Source: an uncultured Alphaproteobacteria bacterium
GTDB taxonomy: Bacteria; Pseudomonadota; Alphaproteobacteria; Rs-D84
Assembly: GCA_947053455.1 (NCBI GenBank)
Contig: CAMRSV010000009.1
Location: 1 to 33,469 of the forward strand
DNA: 33,469 nt
Direction: 5' to 3'
Below, piece after piece: positions 1 through 8,265 of the stretch. The position numbers and the translations under genes were made by a program. Each line of letters begins with the position of its first letter. Positions within the stretch are counted from its first letter, which is position 1. The notes under the pieces were generated by a model. The model did no database searches. It was given only the letters and a program-made list of their open reading frames with translations, and was not told where the DNA came from.

Positions 1-10
1 AATATTCCTG

Positions 11-31
11 ACTAGAAACAAATCTAGTTTT
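11..31 (+). terminator. Terminator-like hairpin ahead of the first gene
   Basis: A perfect 6-bp stem, ACTAGA with TCTAGT, has a 6-nt loop and is followed by four T. It may end an upstream gene outside the window or lie in the leader of the next gene. The short stem makes it a weak call. Confidence 0.4.
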
Positions 32-55
32 GTTAACCTAACAAAAGGATACAAT

Positions 56-841
56 ATGAAAAAAATAGCGTTAACTTCTTTGGTTGCCGTTTTTGCGGCA
101 TCAACTGCAAATGCGGCGAATATTATCAATAATAATCCGTTATACCGCCCAATAAAAAATCAATTCTATAGCGTAACCGCAATAGATTCCCATTCCGAGG
201 ACACTAATAAATGGGGTTTAAGTGAAGAATTCGGCTATGGTTTCACAAACAAAATGTCAGCCATAGTCTCCACACGTGCAACACAAAGTGATACGTTTGA
301 TCATACATCCTGGCAGAATATCGGACTGGAACTAAACTATCGCGCATTGGATATGGACAATTGGAAAGCTGATGTTTATGGCGGATACGGCCTGACACCG
401 GTTTGGGGAGATCATCGCCCGTTCCTGGACGAAGATGACACAATGTATCGATGGGTTGCGGGTGTCCGCGGCGGATACACAACCGCAGGTTGGACATTGG
501 CTGCGCACGCAGAATATGCATATGTGAACACAGAATCATTCAACTGGGGTGATGATGGCGTTCGTGCCATGTCGTTGGGTATTGATGGGCAATTGGTTCT
601 GAACCAAAATTGGAACCTGAATGCGGGTGTTGAATACACGGGCATACTGTCCGACAAATACTTTGGTATTACAAAGGTCAAGAATGCCGGTTCCTGGACG
701 GGTGAATTTGGCGTCAATTACAACATAAATAACGACATGTATGTCGGTGCATATGTTAATGGCGAAATTGCCCACGCAACAGGCGACTGGGAATTTAAAG
801 ACGGCTTTGGCTTCGGCATCAAATTTGGCGCCCAGTTCTAA
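56..841 (+). CDS. Outer-membrane beta-barrel protein
   Basis: This 261-residue protein begins with a clear signal peptide (MKKIALTSLVAVFAASTANA, cleaved before ANI). The mature part alternates short polar and aromatic strands with tight turns rich in Gly, Asn and Asp. It ends in GFGIKFGAQF, with a terminal Phe as expected for a substrate of the BAM assembly machine. It contains no cysteine. The length fits a small porin or OmpW/opacity-type barrel of about eight to ten strands. AAAAGGAT lies a few bases before the ATG and supports this start. A strong terminator follows, so it is probably a single-gene unit. Family membership is inferred from composition and ends only; the ligand or adhesive role is unknown. 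Confidence 0.75.
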   Translation: MKKIALTSLVAVFAASTANAANIINNNPLYRPIKNQFYSVTAIDSHSEDTNKWGLSEEFGYGFTNKMSAIVSTRATQSDTFDHTSWQNIGLELNYRALDMDNWKADVYGGYGLTPVWGDHRPFLDEDDTMYRWVAGVRGGYTTAGWTLAAHAEYAYVNTESFNWGDDGVRAMSLGIDGQLVLNQNWNLNAGVEYTGILSDKYFGITKVKNAGSWTGEFGVNYNINNDMYVGAYVNGEIAHATGDWEFKDGFGFGIKFGAQF

Positions 842-858
842 ATCCGAAATCAAATTAG

Positions 859-885
859 CCCCCGCAAATGCGGGGGAATTTTTTT
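859..885 (+). terminator. Intrinsic terminator of the barrel gene
   Basis: CCCCCGC and GCGGGGG form a 7-bp stem with an AAAT loop, followed by AA and seven T. An almost identical hairpin follows the aldolase gene. Confidence 0.9.
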
Positions 886-908
886 AGCCCCACCCTCAAA
901 AAACTTAA

Positions 909-1256
909 CATAATATTTTTCTGTATTATATTTGTGTACAAACCCCAAAAAATTGGGGATGCCAATGGCCGCCCAATAGCAACGTTCATTGTGATGGACA
1001 ACTTTGTGGCGTTGCAAATATTGTAGTAAGAGAAAAAGCAACCGGTAAATCGGAATTATTATGTCCGCATTCTTGGCTGTTTATAAACGATATTAGATAC
1101 ATGAAACATGACGTGGATATGTGTTACGCTGTAAGTAACCAGAGAGCCATAACAAATTCACTTCTATATCACATGGCTTCAAAAGAAAAATTCTTTTGGG
1201 ACACTATTAAAGCGGGACGAACAAAAATAAATACACATCGAAAGGATGTTTATTAA
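909..1256 (+). pseudogene. 5'-truncated relic of a lineage-specific protein family
   Basis: This frame stays open to a TAA stop but has no start codon until an internal Met about 60 codons from the stop, so the 5' part of the gene seems lost. The encoded end matches the C-terminal half of the product of 7519-8145. Both have a W-x-GC-x-W-like motif, then GVANIVVREKATGKSEL here against GNLVIRNKKTGALEL there, a single Trp about eight residues later, and HMASKEKFFWD here against HYMAFKLSRNAFWD there. The product of 21355-21906 shares the middle block more weakly. I read this as a decayed copy. A non-AUG start cannot be excluded. The function of the family is unknown. Confidence 0.6.
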
Positions 1257-1288
1257 CAATAATCTGTGTATTCTGCTTACAAAGTCCC

Positions 1289-1319
1289 AAAAAAGGGGGA
1301 GCGTCGCTCCCCCTTTTTT
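1289..1319. terminator. Bidirectional terminator between the relic and fabF
   Basis: A-run, GGGGGAGC, GTC loop, GCTCCCCC, T-run. The symmetry lets it stop transcription from both sides; on the minus strand it follows fabF directly. Confidence 0.9.
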
Positions 1320-1321
1320 AA

Positions 1322-2572
1322 CTACGCAACCTTTTTAAGAATCAAACTGGCATTCGTGCCACCGAATCCAAATGAATTGCTGATTGCGACATCAACCTTG
1401 CGCTTTTTAGCCTTGTTCGGCACTAGGTCAAAATCACCCACTTCATCCACAGGATTGTCCAAGTTTATTGTCGGCGGAACAACGCCATCACGAATCGCAA
1501 GTGTGCAGAATATAGCCTCAACCGCGCCGGCTGCACCCAACAGGTGACCTGTCATGGATTTTGTAGACGACATGGAAACCGGATTGTTTCCAAACAATTC
1601 CTTAACCGCGGCAAGTTCGCCCAAATCGCCCAGACCAGTTGATGTACCGTGTGCATTGATATAATCAACATCGTCGGGTTTCATCCCCGCATCTTTCAAG
1701 GCCGCCTTCATCGCGCGCAGACCACCTTCGCCGCCTTCGGCCGGGGCAGTTATATGATACGCATCACCAGACATGCCGTATCCTGCAACTTCGGCATAAA
1801 TTTTTGCACCGCGTGCAACCGCATGTTCGTATTCTTCCAGAACCAAAATGCCGGCTCCTTCGGCCATTACAAAGCCATCACGATCCTTGTCCCACGGACG
1901 TGACGCCGCCGCAGGGTCATCATTACGCGTAGACAGCGCTTTCATCGCGGCAAAACCTGCAACGCCGATTTTACCAACCGCACCTTCGGCGCCACCAGCA
2001 ATCATTATATCTGCATCGCCATGTGCGATTATACGCGCGGCTTCACCGATGGAATGGGCGGCGGATGCGCATGCCGTCACAACGGACAAGTTCGGTCCCT
2101 TTAATCCGTATTTAATTGAAACGTGTCCTGCCGTCATATTAATAATTGATTTAGGGATAAAGAACGGACTAATACGACGCACGCCACCGGTGTAAAGTTC
2201 AACACAGTTTTCATAAATTGTGTTTAATCCACCAATTCCCATTCCAATGGAAACACCCATACGTTCCTTGTCCCCGTCAAACGTATCAAGTCCAGCATCC
2301 TTAATCGCCTCATCAGCGGCAACAACACCATAAACAAAGGACTTATCCATTTTACGCTGTTCGCGGGCATCAACAACCGCATCCGGGTTATATTGTCCGG
2401 GTTCTGTTCCGACAACCGGCAGACCTGCAATCTGTGATGCACAATCGGACGCATCGAACGTATCAATTTTACGAACGCCGGATACGCCCGCCAAAATGTT
2501 TTTCCATGCATACTCTATACCTGTTCCAACCGGTGAAACAATTCCCATACCGGTAATGACAACTCTTTTCAT
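1322..2572 (-). CDS. fabF: 3-oxoacyl-[acyl-carrier-protein] synthase II (FabF)
   Basis: FabF condenses malonyl-ACP with a growing acyl-ACP in type II fatty acid elongation in the cytoplasm. The 416-residue protein is full length for the family. The thiolase-fold catalytic triad is visible: Cys168 in VVTACASAAHS, His308 in NAHGTSTGLGD, and His343 in MTGHLLGAAGA. The C terminus carries the usual FGFGGTNASLIL block. The gene lies downstream of acpP on the same strand, its carrier-protein partner, as in most proteobacteria. A terminator separates the two, so fabF probably has its own promoter; TATAGT occurs about 45 bases upstream on the minus strand. Confidence 0.97.
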   Translation of the reverse strand: MKRVVITGMGIVSPVGTGIEYAWKNILAGVSGVRKIDTFDASDCASQIAGLPVVGTEPGQYNPDAVVDAREQRKMDKSFVYGVVAADEAIKDAGLDTFDGDKERMGVSIGMGIGGLNTIYENCVELYTGGVRRISPFFIPKSIINMTAGHVSIKYGLKGPNLSVVTACASAAHSIGEAARIIAHGDADIMIAGGAEGAVGKIGVAGFAAMKALSTRNDDPAAASRPWDKDRDGFVMAEGAGILVLEEYEHAVARGAKIYAEVAGYGMSGDAYHITAPAEGGEGGLRAMKAALKDAGMKPDDVDYINAHGTSTGLGDLGELAAVKELFGNNPVSMSSTKSMTGHLLGAAGAVEAIFCTLAIRDGVVPPTINLDNPVDEVGDFDLVPNKAKKRKVDVAISNSFGFGGTNASLILKKVA

Positions 2573-2643
2573 AGGTTTTATTCCTTTATAAAAGTTTAAC
2601 GCTTATACCATACTATAATAAACCCTTTGCGGGGCCACGTACA

Positions 2644-2681
2644 GAAAAAAATCCGTCGACAATAAAATTATTGCGACGGAT
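2644..2681 (-). terminator. Terminator downstream of acpP
   Basis: On the minus strand ATCCGTCG and CGACGGAT form an 8-bp stem around an AT-rich loop, followed by seven T. It would end the acpP transcript before fabF. Confidence 0.85.
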
Positions 2682-2712
2682 ATTTTACGTCATTTTAACG
2701 AAAATCCAAAGA

Positions 2713-2958
2713 TTATTTCGCAGCCTTTTTAGCATGGGCATCAATGTACTTGACTGCATCGCCAACTTTTTCCAGTTTGGCCGCTTCTTCGTCCGGAATA
2801 GTGATGTTGAATTCTTTTTCAACTTCCATTACGAATTCAACAACGTCCAAAGAATCCGCACCCAAATCGTTAACAAATTTTGCATCTTCTGTCACTTTCG
2901 CTTCTGGAACGCTCAATTTATCAACGATGATTTCTCTTACTTTTTCAAAAGTTGCCAT
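2713..2958 (-). CDS. acpP: Acyl carrier protein
   Basis: This 81-residue acidic protein carries growing acyl chains on a phosphopantetheine arm for fatty acid synthesis. The attachment serine is in [10 protein letters not shown], and helix II and III sequence ([20 protein letters not shown]) is typical. I chose the ATG that gives MATFEKV, because AAAGGAT lies eight bases before it. A longer frame adding twelve residues has no ribosome binding site and is not family-like. The gene precedes fabF. A promoter with a perfect -35 lies upstream. Confidence 0.97.
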   Translation of the reverse strand: MATFEKVREIIVDKLSVPEAKVTEDAKFVNDLGADSLDVVEFVMEVEKEFNITIPDEEAAKLEKVGDAVKYIDAHAKKAAK

Positions 2959-3016
2959 TATTTTATCCTTTGTTTCGGTTAACTTTTTTTCCATTTTATG
3001 GAATATTCATTATCTA

Positions 3017-3045
3017 ACGCTATCATTTTATGTAATTGGTGTCAA
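3017..3045 (-). promoter_or_regulatory. Candidate acpP promoter
   Basis: On the minus strand TTGACA is followed by 17 bases and TAGCGT, some 60 bases upstream of the acpP start. The -35 is perfect and the -10 is weak. Confidence 0.45.
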
Positions 3046-3093
3046 GAAATTATAACAAACAATAACAAAACTTGACAAACACAATAATATACT

Positions 3094-4092
3094 CTATGCC
3101 AAACTTTCGGTTAATAATTGATTCATGTTTTCGCGAAAATCTTCTTTGTTTGACGCCCAAACCAATTGACGCATAAAAAATTTATTCACGTCATCCATGG
3201 TCAGATTTGGTATACCTGCGCCACGCGCAACACGACGCCATGCACAACGCGGATCAATTAGATGATTTCCCCCACGGCCCGGAAAAACCCAGCGCCCGTT
3301 TTGTGGCAAATCCTGCAGCAAGACGACCGCCATATCCGACAACGGACGTTCATCCCACGTGTAATGATTAAAATCCAAATCACGCCACTGCATTGAAAAT
3401 ATTTTAGACCGCGGCGCAAATCCGTATATCAACATCAAAAATGCCCCGCGTATCGTTGGTGATGATTCATGCTCAATTGCGCGCACTAGGCGCTGCAACC
3501 CGGCGCGCGTCAATGGACGCACACGATGCTTTGGCGTTATGTGCCGCACGCCATCAAGCGGGCTATTGGTGATATATCCCTGTTCCGCGGCATAATTAAA
3601 AATACTGCGTAACAGTTCCTGCATTCGGGCGGCGATTGTCTTGCCGGAAATATTTTCAATAATGTTTTTTACGTCATCAGTTGATATCTCTGTAATATTC
3701 TTATCAAACAATGGCGCCAGATGACGATCAATCGCACGTGCCAATTTCTTACGGGACATCTCACCCCGACGAACACGGTGGGTCATATATGCGTTTACTA
3801 TTTTTTTAAACGCGGTTTTATTGCGACGCGTTTTCGGTGCCTTCATAACATTTGCTAGAACCGTTGGCACGGCGGTGCGCGCCGTCTCTATTTCCATGTC
3901 TGGATAATTTCCGATAATAATGCGACGGTCACGACCACGCACACGCTTGCGTACAAAGAATGTTTTAATTCCGCGACTGGTTACATACATGCGCAGTCTG
4001 GGTTCCGCTATATCCTGGACAACATCAAATCCGGAACTTGGGGCCGGCAAGTTGTCCAAAATATACGGATTAAAATAAAACTGATGCGCCAA
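3094..4092 (-). CDS. Tyrosine recombinase-like protein without catalytic residues
   Basis: The first 75 residues resemble the arm-binding domain of P4-type integrases (SRGIKTFFVRKRVRGRDRR, then IIIGNYPDMEIETAR). A SAM-like core-binding domain follows (about 95-190), then a recognisable part of the catalytic domain (LIYGFAPRSKIFSMQW; NGRWVFPGRGG; AWRRVARGAGIPNLT). The catalytic set is broken. By my alignment the first Arg (TGxR) falls on Pro, the HxxR box reads DDVN, and the protein stops before the LGH box and nucleophilic Tyr. It has 332 residues against roughly 400 in active relatives. It lies last in an apparent rbfA-lepA operon and is otherwise intact. It may be a domesticated DNA-binding protein or a decaying integrase; I cannot decide which. 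Confidence 0.75.
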   Translation of the reverse strand: MAHQFYFNPYILDNLPAPSSGFDVVQDIAEPRLRMYVTSRGIKTFFVRKRVRGRDRRIIIGNYPDMEIETARTAVPTVLANVMKAPKTRRNKTAFKKIVNAYMTHRVRRGEMSRKKLARAIDRHLAPLFDKNITEISTDDVKNIIENISGKTIAARMQELLRSIFNYAAEQGYITNSPLDGVRHITPKHRVRPLTRAGLQRLVRAIEHESSPTIRGAFLMLIYGFAPRSKIFSMQWRDLDFNHYTWDERPLSDMAVVLLQDLPQNGRWVFPGRGGNHLIDPRCAWRRVARGAGIPNLTMDDVNKFFMRQLVWASNKEDFRENMNQLLTESLA

Positions 4093-4111
4093 AGCCCCCT
4101 CCTCCGTATTA

Positions 4112-4528
4112 TTATTTCACATTTGCAATTTTTTTCGACCAGAAACCTTTCCGATAAGAAAGCACTCTATTATACTGCGAAACCGCATTGATATAATTTC
4201 TGTTTGCGGAATTATATTTGCAATTCACACATTGGCACGGACGCAAATCGGAAAAAGATTTGCACTGATAGTCCATCGGAAAAAAACTATAGCCACCATT
4301 TGATTCTTGGGACCAATTCATCCACAACTTTCGTTTTACGCATCCCTGTACGGCATAAGAATCTTTTAAAAAGGCATATACCGGCACGATTATATTGTTA
4401 TATGCCACATTGCATTTTAGCTCAAATTTCCGGCACATTTTTTGCAAATGCTTATAATCTCTCACATCTGAAATTATCGTTTTCCAATCCGTTTTCCATA
4501 AATATTTTACTGCTTTCACAACATTCAT
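4112..4528 (-). CDS. Unknown small Cys- and aromatic-rich protein
   Basis: I do not recognise this 138-residue basic protein. It has eight Cys, including CQCVNC in the second half, and many Tyr and Trp. No signal peptide or membrane segment is visible. The end (YRKGFWSKKI) recalls the Phe-Trp end of the family seen at 909-1256 and 7519-8145, but the match is too short to claim homology. It begins 18 bases after the lepA stop, with CGGA about nine bases before its ATG, and is followed after 19 bases by the recombinase-like gene. All three probably share a transcript. Confidence 0.6.
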   Translation of the reverse strand: MNVVKAVKYLWKTDWKTIISDVRDYKHLQKMCRKFELKCNVAYNNIIVPVYAFLKDSYAVQGCVKRKLWMNWSQESNGGYSFFPMDYQCKSFSDLRPCQCVNCKYNSANRNYINAVSQYNRVLSYRKGFWSKKIANVK

Positions 4529-4546
4529 TTTTTATCCGTTTTTTCT

Positions 4547-6337
4547 TTATGATACCTTCAATGCGTTTATAAATGCGCTCTGCGGGATTTCGACATTGCC
4601 GAATGTACGCATACGCTTTTTTCCCTCTTTCTGCTTCTCCAATAACTTTCTTTTTCGCGTGATGTCCCCGCCATAACATTTTGCAGTTACGTCTTTGCGA
4701 AACGCGGCAATTGTTTCACGCGCGATAATCTTGCCGCCAATTGCCGCCTGCAACGGGATTTTGAATTGGTGGCGTGGGATTAAGTCCTTTAACTTCTCTA
4801 CAATCTGGCGGCCACGTTTTTCCGCAAAAGAACGATGACATATAAATGACAACGGTTCCACATTTTCTTCGTTCACCAGAATAGATACCTTTACCAAGTC
4901 TGAAGGTTCATACCCCTGAAGAACATAATCAAACGACGCATAACCCGATGAAATTGATTTTACACGGTCATAAAAATCAAACACGATTTCCGCCAGCGGC
5001 AATTTATACACCAAAACCGCACGGTTGCCGACATATGAAATATTTTCTTGAATACCACGCCGTTCAGAGCACAACGCCATTATGCCCCCCATATATTTAT
5101 CCGGCATCATTATTGTAGCGCGCACCCACGGTTCATCAATCGCCGCAATTTTTGTAGGATCGGGCATGTCTGCCGGATTTTCCAAATCAATTGTTTCACC
5201 ATCACGCAGATGAATCTTGTACAACACGCTGGGCACGGTGTTAATCAGATTAAGGTTAAATTCACGATTTAACCGTTCACTGATTATTTCCATATGCAAT
5301 AGCCCCAGAAAACCGCAACGCAATCCAAACCCCAGCGCCGACGACTTTTCCGTTGTGAACATGAACGACGCATCATTAAGAGCCAGCTTTTCCGCCCCTT
5401 CGCGCAGGTTTGGGTAATCATCAGCCTCAATCGGAAAGAATGATGAAAACACAACCGGCACCGATGGCTTAAACCCGGGCAACGGTTCCGCCACCGCGCG
5501 CGAATCAGTTATAGTATCGCCAACCTTGCAGTCATGAATTGTCTTCATCCCGGTGATAATAAAACCAATTTCGCCCGCATGCAGGCAGTCGACATCAACC
5601 ATTTTCGGCGTAAAATATCCGATTTTGTCAACCACATATTCTGCACCGGTTGCAATAAATTTTATCTTTTGTCCGCGCGACAATGCGCCGTCAACAACGC
5701 GAACCAATATCACAACCCCCAGATACGAATCGTACCATGAATCCACCAGCAACGCGCGCGTCGGTGAATTTTCATCCCCGCGCGGCGCAGGAAGTTTGTG
5801 AACAATCTCTTCTAACAATTCTGGAACACCTGCACCCGTTTTCCCAGAAACGGCCAACGCATCACCTGCATCCAGCCCAATTACATCAGCAATTTGTTCA
5901 CGCGTGGCTGCCACATCACTGGACGGCAAATCAATTTTGTTAAGCACCGGCAGCATTTCCAAATCATTATCCAGCGCAAGATACGCATTGGCCAGCGTTT
6001 GTGCCTGAACCCCCTGGGTCGCATCAACCAGAACCAACGCCCCTTCACATGCCGCCAGCGAACGCGAAACCTCATATGAAAAATCAACATGCCCCGGCGT
6101 ATCCATCAAATTCAATTGATACATTTCACCATTTTTAGCACGATAATTAAGGCGTACCGTTTGAGCCTTGATAGTTATTCCGCGTTCACGTTCTATGTCC
6201 ATGGAATCTAAAACCTGCGCCTTCATTTCACGCGACTGCAGGGCACCAGTATATTCAATTAACCGGTCTGACAATGTAGATTTACCGTGGTCAATATGTG
6301 CAACAATGGAAAAATTTCTGATATGATCTTGTTTCAT
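4547..6337 (-). CDS. lepA: Elongation factor 4 (LepA), ribosome-associated GTPase
   Basis: LepA is a translational GTPase that binds the ribosome and assists initiation or recovery of stalled ribosomes. At 596 residues it is full length. The GTP-binding motifs are intact: AHIDHGKST (P-loop), DTPGHVDF (G3), NKIDLP (G4). The C-terminal LepA-specific domain ends with [14 protein letters not shown], a family hallmark. It lies 75 bases downstream of rbfA, so the two probably form a ribosome-function operon that continues into two unrelated small genes. Confidence 0.98.
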   Translation of the reverse strand: MKQDHIRNFSIVAHIDHGKSTLSDRLIEYTGALQSREMKAQVLDSMDIERERGITIKAQTVRLNYRAKNGEMYQLNLMDTPGHVDFSYEVSRSLAACEGALVLVDATQGVQAQTLANAYLALDNDLEMLPVLNKIDLPSSDVAATREQIADVIGLDAGDALAVSGKTGAGVPELLEEIVHKLPAPRGDENSPTRALLVDSWYDSYLGVVILVRVVDGALSRGQKIKFIATGAEYVVDKIGYFTPKMVDVDCLHAGEIGFIITGMKTIHDCKVGDTITDSRAVAEPLPGFKPSVPVVFSSFFPIEADDYPNLREGAEKLALNDASFMFTTEKSSALGFGLRCGFLGLLHMEIISERLNREFNLNLINTVPSVLYKIHLRDGETIDLENPADMPDPTKIAAIDEPWVRATIMMPDKYMGGIMALCSERRGIQENISYVGNRAVLVYKLPLAEIVFDFYDRVKSISSGYASFDYVLQGYEPSDLVKVSILVNEENVEPLSFICHRSFAEKRGRQIVEKLKDLIPRHQFKIPLQAAIGGKIIARETIAAFRKDVTAKCYGGDITRKRKLLEKQKEGKKRMRTFGNVEIPQSAFINALKVS

Positions 6338-6412
6338 AATTCATCCCGGGCTGTGCGGCAATGATAAACCAGCATATTATTATATGCAACCGGTTTTTAT
6401 ATATCATAAAAA

Positions 6413-6772
6413 TTATTTTGTTTCTAAATTATCCAGCAGGCGGTCGATTCGTGCGGCGCGTTCCAGTGTGTCATCATATTCAAATCGAATTTCTGGGACA
6501 TATTTTTGATTCATCCGTGCCGCCAATTCATAGCGAACAGTTCGTGTAATTTCATCCAGCCGTTTTTGCACGGGCGCAATATCATCCATTCGCGAGTAAT
6601 AGAATAATTTTACAAATTGTGCGCCGCCGTGTGCGCCGGCCCCAACCAGCGATACCCCGGAAACAATTGCATCGTCAGAATAATCGTCACGCAGTATTTC
6701 GGCAACGATGCGTTGAACCTTGGACGCGATTCGATCCGGTCGATTTGAATTTGTAAATTGTCTTTTCGGCAT
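6413..6772 (-). CDS. rbfA: 30S ribosome-binding factor A
   Basis: RbfA is a KH-type cold-shock protein that matures the 5' end of 16S rRNA in the small subunit. The protein has 119 residues. The opening pattern (RPDRIASKVQRIVAEIL), the central VSGVSLVGAGAH block and the end (YVPEIRFEYDDTLERAARID) match the family, including the usual P-x-I/L-x-F-x-x-D-D/E tail. It is the first gene of the lepA run and is divergent from the VTT protein gene across an intergenic stretch with a long dyad. Confidence 0.95.
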   Translation of the reverse strand: MPKRQFTNSNRPDRIASKVQRIVAEILRDDYSDDAIVSGVSLVGAGAHGGAQFVKLFYYSRMDDIAPVQKRLDEITRTVRYELAARMNQKYVPEIRFEYDDTLERAARIDRLLDNLETK

Positions 6773-6795
6773 TTTTCAACCTATGTTTAATATAG

Positions 6796-6829
6796 TGATT
6801 GTAAAATATTAAATATTAAATTACAATCA
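6796..6829. promoter_or_regulatory. Perfect 9-bp inverted repeat between divergent genes
   Basis: TGATTGTAA and TTACAATCA flank a 16-base AT-only spacer. The site lies in the short space between the rbfA and VTT gene starts. Position and symmetry suggest an operator for a dimeric regulator or a hairpin in one leader; there is no T-run making it a clear terminator. Confidence 0.4.
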
Positions 6830-6856
6830 AGTAAAATTTTAATTTTGGGAAAAAAT

Positions 6857-7429
6857 ATGAAAATTGCTGAATTTATACTAAAAAAATCCGAATCCCCGGC
6901 ATATTCGTGGATAGTATTCATATTAACGGTATGCGAATCAATCTTCTTGTTCATACCACCAGAAGTATTTATTACCCCGCCAATTATCGCAAATAAAAAG
7001 CGCGCATTACCAATAACAATTGCGGCGGCACTGGGGTCAATTGTGGGCGGCGCAATTGCATACATGATTGGGCTGTGGCTGTTCGATTCGGTTGGAATAT
7101 GGTTGATTACAAATTTTGCCAGCATGGAAAAATTCCAACTGGCACAGGAAATGTTCATTCGTCATGGAATATTTATAATAATACTAACGGCGGTAACCCC
7201 AATACCATACAAACTGATGGCAATGTGTGCAGGATTTATGGGATTTCCGGCATTGCTGTTCATTGGGGTTTCGGCGATATTTAGAACGGCACGCTTTGCA
7301 ACGGCGGCGGCACTGCTCTATTTTTTCCAGGAACGCGCAAACGCAATTGTAAAAAAATATTTCTGGCCATTGACCTTGGGCGCAATTATATTTGCAGGCC
7401 TGGGGATTGGAATGATGATGTGGTTGTAA
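6857..7429 (+). CDS. VTT/DedA-type membrane protein, YqaA-like
   Basis: This 190-residue protein is an integral inner-membrane protein of the SNARE-associated/VTT superfamily, whose members handle phospholipid or undecaprenyl phosphate flipping. Visible features are the ESIFLFIPPEVFITP segment, a glycine-rich re-entrant part (AAALGSIVGGAIAYMIG), and AVTPIPYKLMAMCAGFMG, the conserved T-P-x-P-x-K/R motif of the family. About four to five membrane segments can be drawn. I chose the ATG giving MKIAEF; GGGA precedes it by a few bases. Substrate is unknown. A longer frame from a TTG adds only four residues. Confidence 0.8.
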   Translation: MKIAEFILKKSESPAYSWIVFILTVCESIFLFIPPEVFITPPIIANKKRALPITIAAALGSIVGGAIAYMIGLWLFDSVGIWLITNFASMEKFQLAQEMFIRHGIFIIILTAVTPIPYKLMAMCAGFMGFPALLFIGVSAIFRTARFATAAALLYFFQERANAIVKKYFWPLTLGAIIFAGLGIGMMMWL

Positions 7430-7474
7430 TATTTCATGATTAGGCGCCGGGTAATGGAAAAAATACAAAACAGA

Positions 7475-7500
7475 TAAAAACGCCGCCCATGGGCGGCGTT
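7475..7500 (-). terminator. Terminator downstream of the 208-residue unknown
   Basis: AACGCCGCCC and its complement form a near-perfect 11-bp palindrome; on the minus strand it runs into five T. Confidence 0.85.
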
Positions 7501-7518
7501 AAATATTAATAAACATTA

Positions 7519-8145
7519 TTAACGAGTTTGGCAATGTCTCTCAAGCAGTGCCGCCCGGAAGCCCGAATCCCAGAACGCATTTCTAGACAACTTGAATGCC
7601 ATGTAATGAGCCACATTGTTCGAAATCGCTGGTTTATCGACACCAAACCAGGCCCTGCTATTGTACAATTCCAATGCACCGGTCTTTTTATTTCTTATTA
7701 CCAGATTACCAACTATGCAGCCCCCTCTCTTATTAAACTTTACCGTCTTTTTTGTATCTTTCCATTCACCACAGCCTGGCCAATCCAAATCTGACACCTG
7801 CATTGTTACCTGGGCAACTAACTCAAATTCCGGGAATTTGTTATCAATCAATTCCTTTAGTCTTTCAGAATTCTTTATGTCGTTTTTATCCCAATATACT
7901 TCAACACCATTGTATTTCTTGGATAGTAATTTTCTGGCATCGTGGTTATATACACATATGTTCATATAATTTACACCAAATAAACGCTTTAGCGACACGG
8001 CCGTTAGTATTTCTTTTTCTATTGCGACCGGCGCAGATGCAACCTCAACCCTTTGTGCACTGGATATTTGTGACGGTATCGTCTTATATTGATTTTCCGA
8101 TACATTGTATGTAACACCATTTATAGTTATTTGTTTCATATTCAT
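7519..8145 (-). CDS. Lineage-specific unknown, possibly phase variable
   Basis: I do not recognise this 208-residue protein. The N-terminal third holds a segment resembling short DNA-binding or MerR-like modules (TAVSLKRLFGVNYMNICVYN), but that is weak. The C-terminal half is shared with the relic at 909-1256 and, more weakly, with the product of 21355-21906: GCGEW, then GNLVIRNKKTGALEL, a Trp, and AHYMAFKLSRNAFWD. No signal peptide is seen. I chose the ATG giving MNMKQIT because AAAGGGG lies six bases before it. A longer frame would place its start inside the -10 region. The promoter spacer contains nine consecutive G, which is suited to slippage. Confidence 0.75.
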   Translation of the reverse strand: MNMKQITINGVTYNVSENQYKTIPSQISSAQRVEVASAPVAIEKEILTAVSLKRLFGVNYMNICVYNHDARKLLSKKYNGVEVYWDKNDIKNSERLKELIDNKFPEFELVAQVTMQVSDLDWPGCGEWKDTKKTVKFNKRGGCIVGNLVIRNKKTGALELYNSRAWFGVDKPAISNNVAHYMAFKLSRNAFWDSGFRAALLERHCQTR

Positions 8146-8170
8146 AGCTACCCCTTTATTATTTGTTTTC

Positions 8171-8197
8171 ATCTTACCCCCCCCCGCGATTTGTCAA
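8171..8197 (-). promoter_or_regulatory. Promoter with a G9 spacer, candidate phase-variable switch
   Basis: On the minus strand TTGACA is followed by AATCGC, nine G, then TAAGAT, giving a 15-base spacer. A gain of two G would give the optimal 17. A second TTGAC-type hexamer lies 12 bases further upstream. The G-run is the longest G or C homopolymer I saw in the window. Confidence 0.55.
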
Positions 8198-8226
8198 GCA
8201 ATTCGTCAACAATCACAAAATAAAAA

Positions 8227-8244
8227 TCCCCGGTATGCCGGGGA
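8227..8244 (-). terminator. Terminator of the barrel/IASK operon
   Basis: CCCCGG, TATG loop, CCGGGG; on the minus strand the hairpin is followed by ATTTTTATTTT. It closes the run of five genes that starts at 12409. Confidence 0.85.
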
Positions 8245-8265
8245 CAATCAATATACTCGAAAAAT

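Noticed and set aside
3094..4092. Integrase as the marker of an integrated phage or island
   Set aside because: The catalytic residues are missing, no tRNA or attachment repeats are visible, and the neighbours are core genes.
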